DNA of 64,000 nucleotides. Origin: Stratiolaelaps scimitus (lineage: Eukaryota; Arthropoda; Arachnida; Mesostigmata; Laelapidae). The stretch is from positions 372,001-436,000 of the forward strand of contig JABWDB010000065.1 in NCBI GenBank assembly GCA_019614645.1, given 5' to 3'. Made by a program: the position numbers and the translations under genes. The notes under the pieces are model-generated. The model searched no databases and was not told the origin of the DNA. It was given only the letters and a program-made list of their open reading frames with translations. Of this stretch, positions 22,573 to 32,964 are shown in pieces. The first letter of the stretch is position 1; every line of letters starts with the position of its first letter.

Positions 22573-22735
22573 CATATTCTTATGTGTCTTAAAATAGGCA
22601 ATAGTTAGTGGCGTAGTGGGAGACAGAGTGTCAGGCCGAGTCCGTCGTAATTATCCCCGAGGGAGGGTCGGTGGTTGATAGGCAAGATTAGTCACTTACA
22701 GTTGTACTTTTTTTCGTTCTTCAAACGCGCGAACA
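22573..22735 (-). repeat. LINE-R-like 3' remnant block upstream of the gene (E block)
   Basis: The block containing CAATAGTTAGTGGCGTAGTG is shared by the upstream region of nearly every unit. In better preserved units (57.78-57.92, 63.30-63.45 and 42.08-42.21 kb) it is continuous, on the minus strand, with a LINE-R-like C-terminus (SFLLQRLSL). It is therefore the 3' untranslated end of a LINE-R relative oriented towards the gene. Confidence 0.6.
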
Positions 22736-23400
22736 CCACCAGAGACATTTCAATCTCCATCAAAGTGGGCCGATCCAGTGCAGGGTTGACGTGGATCACA
22801 AAACGCCTCTACCTGCTAAAATCATCTTCTGCTGAGAATATATCTCTTTCCTAGATTCCACACGCTTGTCATTATTTCGATCTCTAAGGAAGGTATATAA
22901 CTGCTGCGGGTAGTGTTCTATCTCCGGGATTTCCTCACTGGTGGTTTCCCCCTCCTTTGTCGTCTGCGTCGGAAAGTCTTAAAGCACAGCCTCCCTTAAC
23001 TCGGCCGGTGCCAAGACAAACGGTGGCCTACGCACATTGGCCATGACAGTGTAGTATGGCCTTCCCGATTTGTCTCTCTCAACGAACTCGAGTAGCTCCT
23101 CCATCTCTCCCTTTTACTCTTCATGATGTGTCCGGTTAAGTCCTTCTTTACTCGCAGGTACTCCTCTTAATCCTCCTGCAACCTGCCGGCGAGCTCTCTG
23201 CCGCGTTTCCCGATGTTAACTAGCCTGATCCAAGCCCTCGATTGCGCCCTTCTCGCCCGTATACAAACTCTCCTCGCTCCGGCTGCGTGGTCAGATAAGG
23301 TAGAGTAGATAATAGGTCCGCTTGCACGGTATCGAAGTAATGCATACCCCATGCAGCTGGGGGTGTCACGACATAAGATAGACGGAAAGGTACATTCTAT
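22736..23400 (-). mobile_element. LINE-E copy 1 (R1-like): endonuclease end and linker
   Basis: On the minus strand: an SDH-type endonuclease end (STLSDHAAGARRVCIRARRA, near 23,300), then a linker with EEYLRVKKDLTGHIMKS, a PYYTVMANVRRPPF segment resembling the WGxPYK region of R1 elements, and SEEIPEIEHYPQQLYTF. No RT palm is attached. A longer copy without the stop in the EEYL region lies at 38.87-39.29 kb. Confidence 0.6.
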
Positions 23401-23760
23401 CAAAAACAATTGACTAAAGAGTATTTAAGGCGAGGACCATCAATACCTGAAGAAAGTGAAAACACGTTTTACTAATTACGAGCTGTATTCTTCGTTAATG
23501 TATTCAATAATATCCTAATGATTATTATTCTTAATTAATTCTATTACCGAAAATGAAGAATATAACCAAAGAGATTGCGACACGTCGCGTACCTTTAAGA
23601 GAGAACGGATTAATGTATATCGCTCAAGGCACCATGAGGACCACTTGCTGTGTTACAGCCCCAATGGCCACACGAGGAAACTAATAATCCTAGGTACGTG
23701 AAGATGAAATCAAAATGGAATAATACGTGTGCCAGCACACTGAGGCCACAATCCCGATAT
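23290..23760. repeat. Array block D, copy 2 (shortened)
   Basis: Same block as at 20.3 kb with deletions: the HLKERT short frame is disrupted and the part containing GCCCAGCTGC is lost. It connects LINE-E endonuclease on its left to the 3' flank of the 24.3 kb gene copy. Confidence 0.55.
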
Positions 23761-24318
23761 TAGAGGCATACATTTATGCATTTATACTTCATATTGCTAG
23801 TTACTATCCTTATTGCCTGTTCCATTAACAAAAACTCATCTTTGACCTTTGTTCGTGTTTATGGTATCAATAGCATCGCATAGGATGTTACATGAAAATC
23901 GTTAAGAACTAACATAACTACTGCAACCATAGCCGATACCGGACGATAAACTTGTTCTTTTTTGCTCGCGCCTTTCGGGCTCGATAATGAAGAAATTGAC
24001 TGAAAAATTATGTCAATACAAGCTTAATTTTGAATATTGGTGCAAATTCCTACTTAAGCGGGCCATATTGCAAATGATCAAAGCGCTGTGTTCGTCTCAA
24101 TTTAGCCTAAACAGTATTTTATCAGTAAGTAAATGTAGTATTAAACACTGATGGCATTAAATACAGATAGTCCATTAGATAAGCCATTTTAGTGTACGAT
24201 TAGTCTGAATGGTTCTGACTTTGTTTCGTTTGTCGTGTTGAAATTACCGCAGTTCAACAGAAGAATATACTTGCTACCCGTGGCCCATTTGATTTCAGGA
24301 TGAAGAGTCCAGGGACAA
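23761..24318. repeat. Array 3' flank of the 24.3 kb copy
   Basis: AT-rich block found 3' of most copies, with CTCGATAATGAAGAAAT and CCATTTTAGTGTACGATTAG. It contains the uninverted segment that became a foldback in the 21 and 37 kb units. No coding sequence. Confidence 0.55.
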
Positions 24319-24888
24319 TTAAAGCAGGAGGTAACGGACGTGTTTTACAGTGTGTATGAAATAATCTCCGTCCAGAGGTAGGCTCCCATTGGCCGAGTGC
24401 AGGACGCATTGAGGCGCTTCCCGGTCGAGTCCTTCAATAAACGAACAGTCAGGTTCGTAAGATTTGCCGCTGGCAATTGGCACAACAAACAACTTACCAC
24501 CATTTTTCATAGAGCGCAGTAGCATTTGGAGAAGGTACATTATGGGTCCGCGTTTTTGGCCTTTACTGATTCTGTGCGGATTTGCTGTGTTTTCTGAGAA
24601 GTAGCCGTAGAGAAAATGCACAACCATGCACATGGCTTTGCTTAGAGAGTAAATCGCTTCTGCAGGTACGTTGAATGCTTGCGCGTACCGGAGAATGCGG
24701 TCTTTACTGCAAAGAGCAAAAGCCTTCGTTGCATGGGCGAGTGCTTTCACAACTTCAACGGGGTTGAGGAGACGGCTCTCTCCGCAGGGATTAAACGGCG
24801 ATTCGAGAAATTGCTGTGTACGCTTCGGTACAATTGGCTTTTTGTTCTTGCATCCGACGTATTCCAACAGTAGTAGTTGTATAATGAA
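24319..24888 (-). pseudogene. Five-cysteine family copy lacking start codon and half of the signal peptide (subfamily III)
   Basis: The frame is open from LLFIIQLLLL to the normal stop, matching residues 14-204 of intact copies. The segment that should hold the ATG, the first 13 residues and the 5' leader is deleted: AACAACAAAGCAT is joined directly to AGGAATATAATTG, a leader sequence. The deletion keeps frame with upstream codons, but no in-frame ATG precedes the signal core, and the nearest ATG is out of frame. Five cysteines are kept. It shares AFNVPAEAIY, the CMVVHF core and LPLDGDYFIH with the 41 kb copy, defining a third subfamily. A non-ATG start cannot be excluded. Confidence 0.75.
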
Positions 24889-24894
24889 CAACAA

Positions 24895-25235
24895 AGCATA
24901 GGAATATAATTGTAACTGAGTGGGATGCAGTTCTGAAGAAGTTGGCTATAATAATGGTCCAATAAATTATTCCACAAACGATTTCAATAATTTTTACGCA
25001 ACAGATGGGTCAATACAGCTGTCTCAAAGAGAAAACTGGGCAAGTATCTTCACTAATGATTTGCTAACGAAATCTTACTTGATCACCTGTTCGACCATAA
25101 AAGTATCTCAACAAAAGCTAAATATTGTTTTCATATTATTATGTGGCTTAAGAAGAACAATAATTAGTGACGTGGTGGGGGACAGGCTGTCAGGCCGAGG
25201 CCGGCATGGTCATCCCTGAGGGAAGGCATGGCATT
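24895..25235 (-). repeat. Upstream flank and LINE-R-like 3' remnant of the 24.3 kb unit
   Basis: Carries the initiator-like TCAGT (24,915-24,919, minus), the flank ending in the AACAGATGGGTCAATACA block, and the LINE-R-like 3' remnant (25,120-25,235) seen upstream of other copies. Confidence 0.55.
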
Positions 25236-25600
25236 TTCCCCTTTGCCATTTGTCATTGGAAGAAAGGACTCTATCGCGGACATTCGTCATAAGTATAACC
25301 TTCTTCCCATTGTAAGTTTAATCTGGTCCACAACGCGCTTTTAGCTTTCAAGATGGTTAAAGAAAGTATCCATCCGGACATACACTCACTAACTTACTGC
25401 TTAGATGTGAGGGTCTGGTGCTGTCGCCTCTTTATGCTATCATTGGCTGCTGTGTATTTTTCTTCTGCGTATAAGTTAGATGTAACTGCTTGTGCGAGTT
25501 TAGGGTGGTTCACATAACTAACGATTGATCTAGCACTTCGGCACAGATTATTTCCAACAGGAGGACAGTTTGGCTTCCACAAATCTAGATATAGCGGGTT
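25236..25600 (+). mobile_element. CR1-like LINE C-terminal fragment
   Basis: In plus-strand frames with one shift, DSIADIRHKYNLLP and HNALLAFKMVKESIHPDI parallel the DSVSDVLVKFDLPSL and HVALLAFKTHKGIVP segments of the 12-14 kb LINE. It is a short, diverged C-terminal piece with no catalytic motif. Confidence 0.45.
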
Positions 25601-27040
25601 GGTCTTGGGGTACTTAGGGCAAGAAGGAGTGAATTAGCTCGGGGGCAAGATCTTATGTTTAGGGGTCTATTTGGACATCGAGTCCCTTCGCGAGCTGTCA
25701 CGAGGATAGCTAGATCATCCGCGTAAGCCAGCGTTTGGACTCCCTCTGCTCTGACGAACTCCAAGACGTCGGTGTACGCGATGTTCCTGAGTGTGGGCCC
25801 AAGGATAGAACCCTGGGGCACTCCGGCTGTCATGGAAAACTCGGATTCGCCGTAGGTAACGGACCGTCCGTTGAGGTAGAAAGCGATGAGCTTCTGCACG
25901 TACGGGGAGACTCTCTTCTATCGCATGACGTCGGTGATGACCTGCCAGCTCAGTGGGTTGAAGGCATTGTGTACGTCGAGGAGTATGACGAGAACAAACT
26001 GTCTTGACCATTGATTCCTGTCGCGTCGCCGGAAGGCTTCGTCGAGTACATTCTCAATGGCCATTTCCGTCGACCGTCGCTTCCGGAAGCCGTACTGGGC
26101 GTCTGAGATCGCTCCGTTGGCTTCAAGCTCCGCCGTTAGCCTCACGTTAACGATCGTCTCGGGGGCTTTCCCGATCGTGTCTAGGAGACAGATGGGGCGG
26201 TATCCTCCAGGATCGGTAGCCGATTTCCCGGGCTTCCTGATGAGGGCTAAGATGGCCTTCTTCAATTGTTGCGGGTATAGCCCCTCTCTCCATACTTGAT
26301 CCGCCATCCTCTGGAAGAATTCCGGCTTCTCCTGAAGCAGAACTTTCACTGCTTCCGCCGGTATTTCATCGGCGCCTGGCGCTTACAATGACACAATGCT
26401 TAAGCTGGGTAGTGTGTTTCCGCTGACCGCCTATGGTTGATTCGTACTCGTACGCGATGTAGGCGTGGTCGCTAGAAGAGTCCTCGTCCAGAACCCGCCA
26501 GTTGCTCAGTCTTCCGGTCACGTCCTCGGTTCCGAACGTGAGGTCCATGAATGTAGCTTGGTTGCACCGCCGGAACATAGGCTCGAGACCATCACTGAAG
26601 AGGGCCATGTTCTGTTGTGCCAGCCATTCCATCAGGATTCTTCCTCTTGAGGACGTCGTAGAGCTTTTTCCGTTTCTCACATCGTGTTATTTCTTCTCCT
26701 AGATCGTCGAGAAGATTGGACAAAGCTGTGGCGCCTGAGTTGGGCGAGATATAGCAACTGAACACAGTGGGACCGTTGTCAATCTCCATCCAAAAACAGC
26801 CGTCCCCTGATTTTTGGGCTTTTACCCCCAGGTCGGGGCGGACCCGGAGCGCAGCATTCACCAGAGTGTCGCTAAAGCACTGCTGATCTTGCTTCTGTAA
26901 AAGCCGCCCTAGATTCGGCTCGCTCATGAGTATCAATCCTATCCTCTCTCTCTCCGGCTCGTTTCGTCCAGCACCCCATGTACGAAGGGCGACCGATTGA
27001 GATGGATCTGTAGGCACTTGATTACAACTGGCGTCATCCT
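25585..27040 (-). mobile_element. LINE-B copy 2, ORF2: endonuclease and reverse transcriptase
   Basis: On the minus strand ORF2 starts near 27,035 with KCLQIHLNRS and ILMSEPNLGRLL. A CT-dinucleotide insertion near 26,950 shifts frame. The endonuclease middle and end (CYISPNSG; ATFMDLTFGT; SSDHAYIAYE, 26,366-26,900) follow. RT fingers and palm run from 26,349: LIRKPGKSATDPGGYRPICLLD, then ILLDVHNAFNPLSW (motif A), AGVPQGSILGP (B) and LAYADDLAILVTA (C, about 25,700). It stops after motif C, so thumb and C-terminal zinc finger are missing. At least two frameshifts break it. Motif order and the endonuclease type place it with R1/LOA-like elements. Confidence 0.85.
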
Positions 27041-28367
27041 AATTGGCTGATTGGGTTGTCTCCGGACGGGGTTTCATGGTCTTCGAGTAGGTCCTGATGG
27101 TCCTCTGAAGTCGTCGCTCTGCTTCCTTAAGCTTGATCGGTGCGTCCTTTGGTGCTCCTGTTTTCTGTGTTGCCTGTGCGGGTCTGCTTGTTGCGGGCCT
27201 TGAGGTCACTCATGCTTTGCTTGAAGAGGGGCTCTCCACAGAGTTTGCTGCGTGGATGCGTTCACCCTGTTTCGGGGGACCACAGTTGTAGCTCAGCCTC
27301 ACACCGTACTTGTGGGACTTGATTTCTGTCACCTCCTGCACTTTGCAGTCTCGCGCGATGTGCCCTAATTTCTGGCATTTGAGAGAACACGGGGAAAGAA
27401 CCATTCGCTTATGGGGTATGAGGTCCACCCGATCCTGATGCAGCTCTGGGCAACAGGTTTTTCCGCCCTTCGCCTATCAAGGACTATGGTGCCCCCCATC
27501 TGTCCTCGCCGAAATTCTTTGGCTGCTCCTCGTCCACCTTCTCCGATGGGTCGAGTCGTAGGTCCCTCCTAACCGCCTCTACGATGACCTCCCTCGTTAT
27601 GCCTAGGTTGCGCCCTCGGATACGAAGTCTCGTACCTTGTGCGGATTCCTTGACTTCTAGTGAGGTCTAGGCTTTGAACTCGTTCATGAATGCTGCCGTC
27701 GCGTCTCTTTGGTTCTCCTTGAAGAACAGCCTGAGGTCTCCGATCTAGAGAGGCAGGACGTTCCTGACCGAGAGCCCTGCGTTAGGGGTATCCACCTTAT
27801 TTTGCAGCAGGCTTGCCCATTGGATTAGTGTCTTGTCCGCGGTGGTCCTGACGATGATAGAATCATCTTTCGTCCGGTTGGGTTCTTTGCGCCGTATTTC
27901 AGCTTCGGGGGGTGGCTTTCTTCTTCGACGAGAGGTCGAGTTCTCCGCCGGCCTTCAATTGGCAATACTCGACTGCCTCCCTTGCCAGCACGGAGTCGAC
28001 ACCCTCTGTGACGTGCAGAACTACCTTGTTTCTGCCGTCGTCAGCCTTCCAGCGCCGTCGAGCTTGCCTGCATCTTGGCTCTCATTTTTTGGATGACATC
28101 GACGATGGACTTTACGCCCGCTTCTGCGCAGATTTTCCCCACGATGAGCGATCTTCTGCTCGGAGCTGGCGAGTCTAGTTTTGGGTCCCCGGTTTGCGTG
28201 TCCCGTAGCTCGGAGCTCCTGGAGCAGGTCTTGAAGCTGGTTGTATCTGGCGCGTTCGTTCGCCAGCTGGTGTTTGTGTTCTTGAGCATCACAGGTTTTT
28301 TGGGCCCTGAGGTCTTCGAGCTCTGGACATTTAGGCGAAAGAATAGCTCACCATAGAGGTGAGCCAT
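27041..28367 (-). mobile_element. LINE-B copy 2, ORF1 (gag-like)
   Basis: Minus strand, from 28,367 downwards: coiled-coil-prone frame (ELEDLRAQK, QLANERARYNQLQ, LLQELRATG) near 28,320-28,180, a frame change into KSIVDVIQKMRAKMQ, a central region, and zinc knuckles at 27,210-27,428 (CSLKCQKLGHIARDC; the second knuckle has lost cysteines relative to copy 1). It is broken by stops and frameshifts. ORF1 normally binds element RNA. Its first residues lie 37 bases from the start of LINE-A ORF2 on the other strand. Confidence 0.75.
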
Positions 28368-28404
28368 CAGACAAAGACGAAATCACTCCAAAGCCACGGA
28401 AACG

Positions 28405-30110
28405 ATGAATAAACTTAGAATTATACAACTCAGCTGCAACAGGAGAAGGGAGATTCATGACCTTCTCAGCAAGACGGCCGAAAAGATTGAGGCGCATATT
28501 GCCCTACTGAGAGAACCACAAGGCGTAATAATTACAAACAAAGGAACTGGGCGTAATTTCTCCTGGGTGTAGATGGAAGGGGTCGGCAGAGTCTCCTCTT
28601 TTTATTTTTCACCGAATGGTACTCTGGAGGACTTCACCGCCGATTTGGATGACATCGGTGCAGACATAGAACGCATCCAGGACATCACAATAACTGGCGA
28701 TTTCAATGCAGCTTCCACAACTTGGAGAAGCGCTCGTGGGGTCTGCCGTATAAAGTAGTCAGAGAAAAGATCAAGCTCAGACTAGCGAAGGCGGTGATTA
28801 AGTGCCTCTTCAAGAAGTAGCAAGAGAAGTCACAAAAATGCTCCGTGAAGGAACCTTCCCGCGGGCGTCGAAAACGGCTAAAGTAGTGCCAGTACCAAAA
28901 TCAGACGGCTCGTTCCGTCCAATATGCCTTCTGAACTGTTTCGCCAATGTGCTAGAAAGGACCATAGAAAGCAGACTACGGTGCTTTGCAGAAGCACCGT
29001 AGCGGATCCAGGGCTGCAAATAGAAGCCGATGAAACTATGGAGAAAATACACGAATGGATGGTGGGCAATGGATTAGGGGTTGCCCCGCAGAAGCGAGAC
29101 GTAATTTAACTAATTGGAAGAAAGAAAGGGGGAAATATCTGGCTCAGGTACAACGGATACGCAATAGAAATTAAAGCCAAGGCAAGAAACTTAGAATACA
29201 TTCTTGACAAAGGAATCCGCGGTCAGGCTCATCTTCATCATGTCCTGGCCAAGGCAAAAAGGGCGGTAAACAGCCGGGTTAGAACAATGCCAAACCTGAG
29301 TGGCCCATCCAGGACAGCGCGAAAGCTTAATATAATAGCAACATCTGTGAGCACTCAATAGCAACAGTTGTGAGTACTCAATAGCAACATTTGTGAGTCC
29401 GGTTTGGTTCACTAAATCGATAACCACCAAAAAAGGAATCCAACGATCGAATAACGAATAACGATCAGGGCAGCTATCAATCGAATAACGATCAGGGCAG
29501 CTAGACCCTATCGCACGGTCTCGACTGAAGCGGGCATGTTCTTTGGAGATACTATCCCCAGGAGAATTAAAAAGCCTGAACGAAGAAAAACGTGAAGGGA
29601 TTCCACGAGGTCTCCCAGAGAGGCGTGGGAATGGTCATGATGAATGAGTGGCAAAGGCACTGAGCAGGGGGCTCAGGAGCTGGGGATCATGTCCGTGAAC
29701 TAATAGTGGATGTTCGACTCTGGACTGATAGACCGGGCTGGGAGGCTACTTACAGAACATGGGGGTGTATTTTTTTGTGTGTTTCGACTCCTATAATACC
29801 TTCTCAGATTTAGAAGTCGAAACACAGATGTGTGTGCGCAGTGCGCAAGAAGGGAGGTGGACAGACTGGAACATACTGTCTTTGTATGCCCGGCCTGGGC
29901 AAATCAAAGAAGAGCTGCACTGGCAACTGCTCAGGGCTTTCAAGAGCTGATCAAAAACATGATTATTTACAAGAATCTATGGACCGACGCCTCAAAAGCA
30001 TCCGACAAATACTAATAAAAAAGAGGGAGACAGAGAGGAGATCGCAGCAAGCCAGAAGATAGGAAGGAGGAAGAGAATCTGAAGACAAGAAAAACTCCAC
30101 ATTATATATG
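28405..30110 (+). mobile_element. LINE-A copy 2 (R1-like), internally deleted
   Basis: Same structure as the 17.6-19.25 kb copy: ATG at 28,405, endonuclease start, ITGDFNAASTTW near 28,700, a jump to RT fingers (VVPVPKSDGSFRPICLLN, about 28,880), palm deleted at the CGGATCC joint, then the thumb. It carries a 21-bp triplication (29,334-29,397) and the C-terminal zinc region (MCAQCARREVDRLEHTVFVC, 29,830-29,890), then a tail rich in lysine and arginine. Many stops. Confidence 0.8.
29334..29397. repeat. Three tandem 21-22-bp units in LINE-A
   Basis: Three imperfect copies of AATAGCAACA-TTGTGAGTAC-type units. The same triplication occurs at 59,004-59,067, but the LINE-A copies at 18.5 and 34.7 kb have one unit. 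It is a marker linking the 28-32 and 58-63 kb duplications. Confidence 0.8.
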
Positions 30111-30478
30111 TAGCGTCTTAGATTGTAAGAGATGAGAAATGCTATACACCGGATAGGATCTGCTACGGTTCACTTTCCATTAGTCATTAAAAACAATTAG
30201 GATACTGTGAATTAGTATAATTCACATTAATTTTAAATTGGAGTACCTGACAAATTGTCTCAGGACAGACCCAAGGACACGTGGGTGCGAAGTAATGGCC
30301 GAAAGGCTTTCCCAACCCCTGTGTGCCTCTTTTAGGGGGGAGTTGGAGGTTTAGTGAGGGTGGGGACGGCAGACCATCATCACTCGAGTCCAGGAAAGGC
30401 ATCTCACCTCGTCGTATGATTTCGCCATATCTGTTTGAAAGAGGGGCTGTTGGCAGGGGAGTTGGAATACAGAATTTC
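30111..30478. repeat. LINE-A 3' end, conserved spacer and LINE-C stub
   Basis: Matches 19,251-19,620 closely, then ends abruptly at ACAGAATTTC, where about 680 bases of LINE-C found at 19.62-20.29 kb are missing. Array block D follows directly. Confidence 0.6.
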
Positions 30479-31175
30479 CACAGATGTTAATGCCTTATCT
30501 TATCATGCACATACGTGGTCGGATAAGATAGAGTAGATAATTGGAATCAGAGGTCCGCTTCCATGGTATCAAAGTAATGCCTACCAATTTACAAGCCTTT
30601 AGGGCTGGGGGGTGCCACGAAATAAGATGGAAAGGTAGATCCTATCAAGAACAAGTGACTATAGAGTATGGAAGAAGAGGACACTGAATAGCTGAAGACA
30701 GTGAAAACCCGTTTTACTGATTATGAGTTGTATTCTTCATTCATTTATTCAATAATATCCTAATCATTACCGGAAATAACCAGGAAGATTGAGACACATG
30801 GCTCACCTTAAGGAGAGAACGGATCGGTGTATATCACTCAAGGCCCAGCTGCAACACCATGAGGACCACTTACCGTTTTACAGCCCCGATGGCCACCAGA
30901 GGAAACTAATAATCCTATACATGAGAAGAGCATTAAAACCACTCCACAACTCTATTTAAGGGAAACCGTCTAGGAAAAGTGTAAAGGGAAACCTGAGCAA
31001 CAACCGAGCAAGGAACGTAGCACATTACACGTTGAGACCAATAACACACACACACTGCAAGTTGAAAACCTTGAAAGGCGAAACGCCAAACAGCTGATCT
31101 AAACGATGAACGTGATACCAAAATGTAACAGGATGTGTGCTAGTACACTGAGGCCATAATCCCGATGTTAGTGGA
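30479..31175. repeat. Array block D, copy 3
   Basis: Block as at 20.3 kb. The short plus-strand frame HLKERTDRCISLKAQLQ is intact to KPLHNSI (about 30,797-30,955), then stops. Nearly the same as 61.18-61.87 kb. Confidence 0.65.
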
Positions 31176-31728
31176 TCTTGCCCTGAAAGGTATATATCTA
31201 TACAACTATCAAACTTCATATCATTGCTAGTCACTACGTCCCTTTTGCTGTGTTCATGGTATCAATACCATCGTATAGGGTTTTACATGAAAATACTGCA
31301 TTGTTTGTTCAGAACAAAAATAACTACTTCAGTCATAGCCGCTACCGAAGGATAAATGTCTTCATTTTTGCTCGCTCCTTTCGGGCTCGATAATGAAGAA
31401 ATGGGCTAAAAAGTAATTTCCACAAATGCTTAATTTAGAACACCAATGCAAATTCCTACATAAGCGGGGTGTATTGCATAGAATAAAAGCATAGCATTAA
31501 TCTCCATTTAGCCTAAGCGGTATTTTATCAATAAATGAATGTAGTATTAAACACTATAGCATTAGAAGCACATAGTTCACTGACAATCACAGCCATTTTA
31601 ATGTCCGATTAATCTTCATGGTTCTTGACTTGGCTTCGTTTGTCGTGTTGAATTTACCGCAGCGTAGGAAAAGGATACACTTGCTGCCCGTGGCCCATTT
31701 GATTCCAGGATGAAGAGTCCAGCGACAA
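31176..31728. repeat. 3' flank of the 31.7 kb gene
   Basis: AT-rich conserved block, including TACATAAGCGGGGTGTATTG (the unfolded form of the 21 kb palindrome), CTCGATAATGAAGAAAT and the ATTAAA at 31,597-31,602 (minus). Confidence 0.55.
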
Positions 31729-32343
31729 TCAAAGCAGGAGGTAACGGACGTGATTTATCAAGTGTATGAGGTAATCTCCGTCCAGAGGTGGGCCGCCGTT
31801 GGTCGAGCGCATGATACAATGACTCGTTTCCAGGGCGAGCCCTTCAACAAACGGCCAGTCAAACTCGTAGGACTTGTCGCTGGAAAGGGGCACGGCAAAC
31901 AGCTTACCACCAATTTTCATAGAGCGCACTGTCATTTGGAGAATATGAACTAGGGGTCCGGGTTTTTGGCTTTTACTGAGTCTGTGTGGAGATGCGGTGT
32001 TTTCTGAGGAGTAGCCGTAGACAAAATGCACAACGATGCACATGAGTTTGGTGAAAGGGTAGAGCGCTTCTGCTGGTAGGTTCATTGCTTGCGCATACCG
32101 GAGAATGAGGTCTTTACCACAAAGAGCAAAGACCTTCGTTGCAAACGCATGTGCTTTCACAGCTTCAACGGGGTTGAGAAGCCGGCTCTCCCCGCAGGCA
32201 TTAAATGGCGATTCGAGAAATTGCTGTGTACGCTTCGACACAATTGGCTTTTTTCTCTTACATTCGACACATTCCAACAGCAGTAGTTGTGTAATGGACA
32301 ACAGAGTGGTTAGCACTTGAACGAGTCTCATTACGAGCATCAT
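31729..32343 (-). CDS. Unrecognised secreted protein, five-cysteine array family (subfamily II)
   Basis: Intact 204-residue frame starting at one of two adjacent ATGs (32,343). An in-frame ATG at 32,436 would add 31 residues, but it lies upstream of the TATA and initiator motifs, so the shorter start is preferred. The signal peptide core is VLTTLLSITQLLLL. Family cysteines are at 28, 50, 75, 102 and 176, plus one at 25 (LECVEC) typical of this subfamily. Subfamily marks are RSMKIGGKLFAVPL and DYLIHLINH. It differs from the 62.4 kb copy at about 15 positions. No intron and no known domain. Expression is plausible given the promoter but not shown. Confidence 0.8.
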   Translation of the reverse strand: MMLVMRLVQVLTTLLSITQLLLLECVECKRKKPIVSKRTQQFLESPFNACGESRLLNPVEAVKAHAFATKVFALCGKDLILRYAQAMNLPAEALYPFTKLMCIVVHFVYGYSSENTASPHRLSKSQKPGPLVHILQMTVRSMKIGGKLFAVPLSSDKSYEFDWPFVEGLALETSHCIMRSTNGGPPLDGDYLIHLINHVRYLLL

Positions 32344-32381
32344 GACCGGTATGTGCCTGCTTTTATCAGAATATAATTGTA

Positions 32382-32420
32382 ACTGAGTGGGATGCGGTTT
32401 AGAAGAAGTCGGTTTTATAA
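32382..32420 (-). promoter_or_regulatory. TATA box and TCAGT initiator of the 31.7 kb gene
   Basis: Minus-strand TTATAAAA (TATAAA at 32,419-32,414) lies 35 bases upstream of the A of TCAGT (32,386-32,382), a match to the arthropod initiator. That start would give a 5' leader of about 41 bases before the ATG. The pair is kept at the same spacing in the 52 kb copy with a changed initiator (TTAGT). Confidence 0.55.
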
Positions 32421-32436
32421 TATCCCCATAGGTCAT

Positions 32437-32964
32437 TGCACAGACGGCTGCAACAATTCTTGCGTAACAGATGGGTCAACACACCTGTCTCACAGAGAGA
32501 ATTGAGCAAATATTTTCACTAACGATATTTTACTTCATAACCTGTTCGACCATAAAAATATTATCTACCTGCTAAAACCATTCTTTGCTGAAAGTCAATC
32601 CCTTTCCTAGATTCAGCACGCTTGGCATTACTTCGATCTCTAGGGAAGGTGTATAACAGCTCCGGCTAGTGTTCTACCTTCGGGATTCCCTCACCGGTGG
32701 TGTCCGTTTAAGCCTCCCCTTCTGTGAATGAGTCGGCCACACTACGTCTCTGGTGTGCGTGATAACCAACTCTCCTCTATGGAAGTCATGAGACCGCCGC
32801 TTGTTAGCTCAGCGTGGACTGACTGATTTCTTTATACTTGCCATTATGTCGTCTGCATGTGTTACACGAGATACGACACTGTGGTACCTACCATCATCAA
32901 CATCTGCCTTTCTTTACAAGGTTTCAATACAATGCTCTATTTAATTATGATTATTATTATTATT
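32437..32964 (-). mobile_element. LINE-E remnants upstream of the 31.7 kb gene
   Basis: The common upstream flank ends near 32,566 and joins LINE-E linker sequence (ACCTGCTAAAACCATTCTTT). Further up, a minus-strand frame gives THADDIMASIKKSVS (about 32,855-32,820), an RT motif C relic. The LINE-R-like 3' remnant present in other units is missing here. Confidence 0.5.

Noticed and set aside
28405..30110. LINE-A as a possibly active element
   Set aside because: Every copy lacks either the endonuclease or the RT palm, and all have stops. No combination in this window is complete.
31729..32436. Use of the upstream ATG at 32,436 as the start of the 31.7 kb protein
   Set aside because: It lies upstream of the TATA and initiator motifs, is absent in other copies, and would place a 31-residue polar stretch before the signal peptide.
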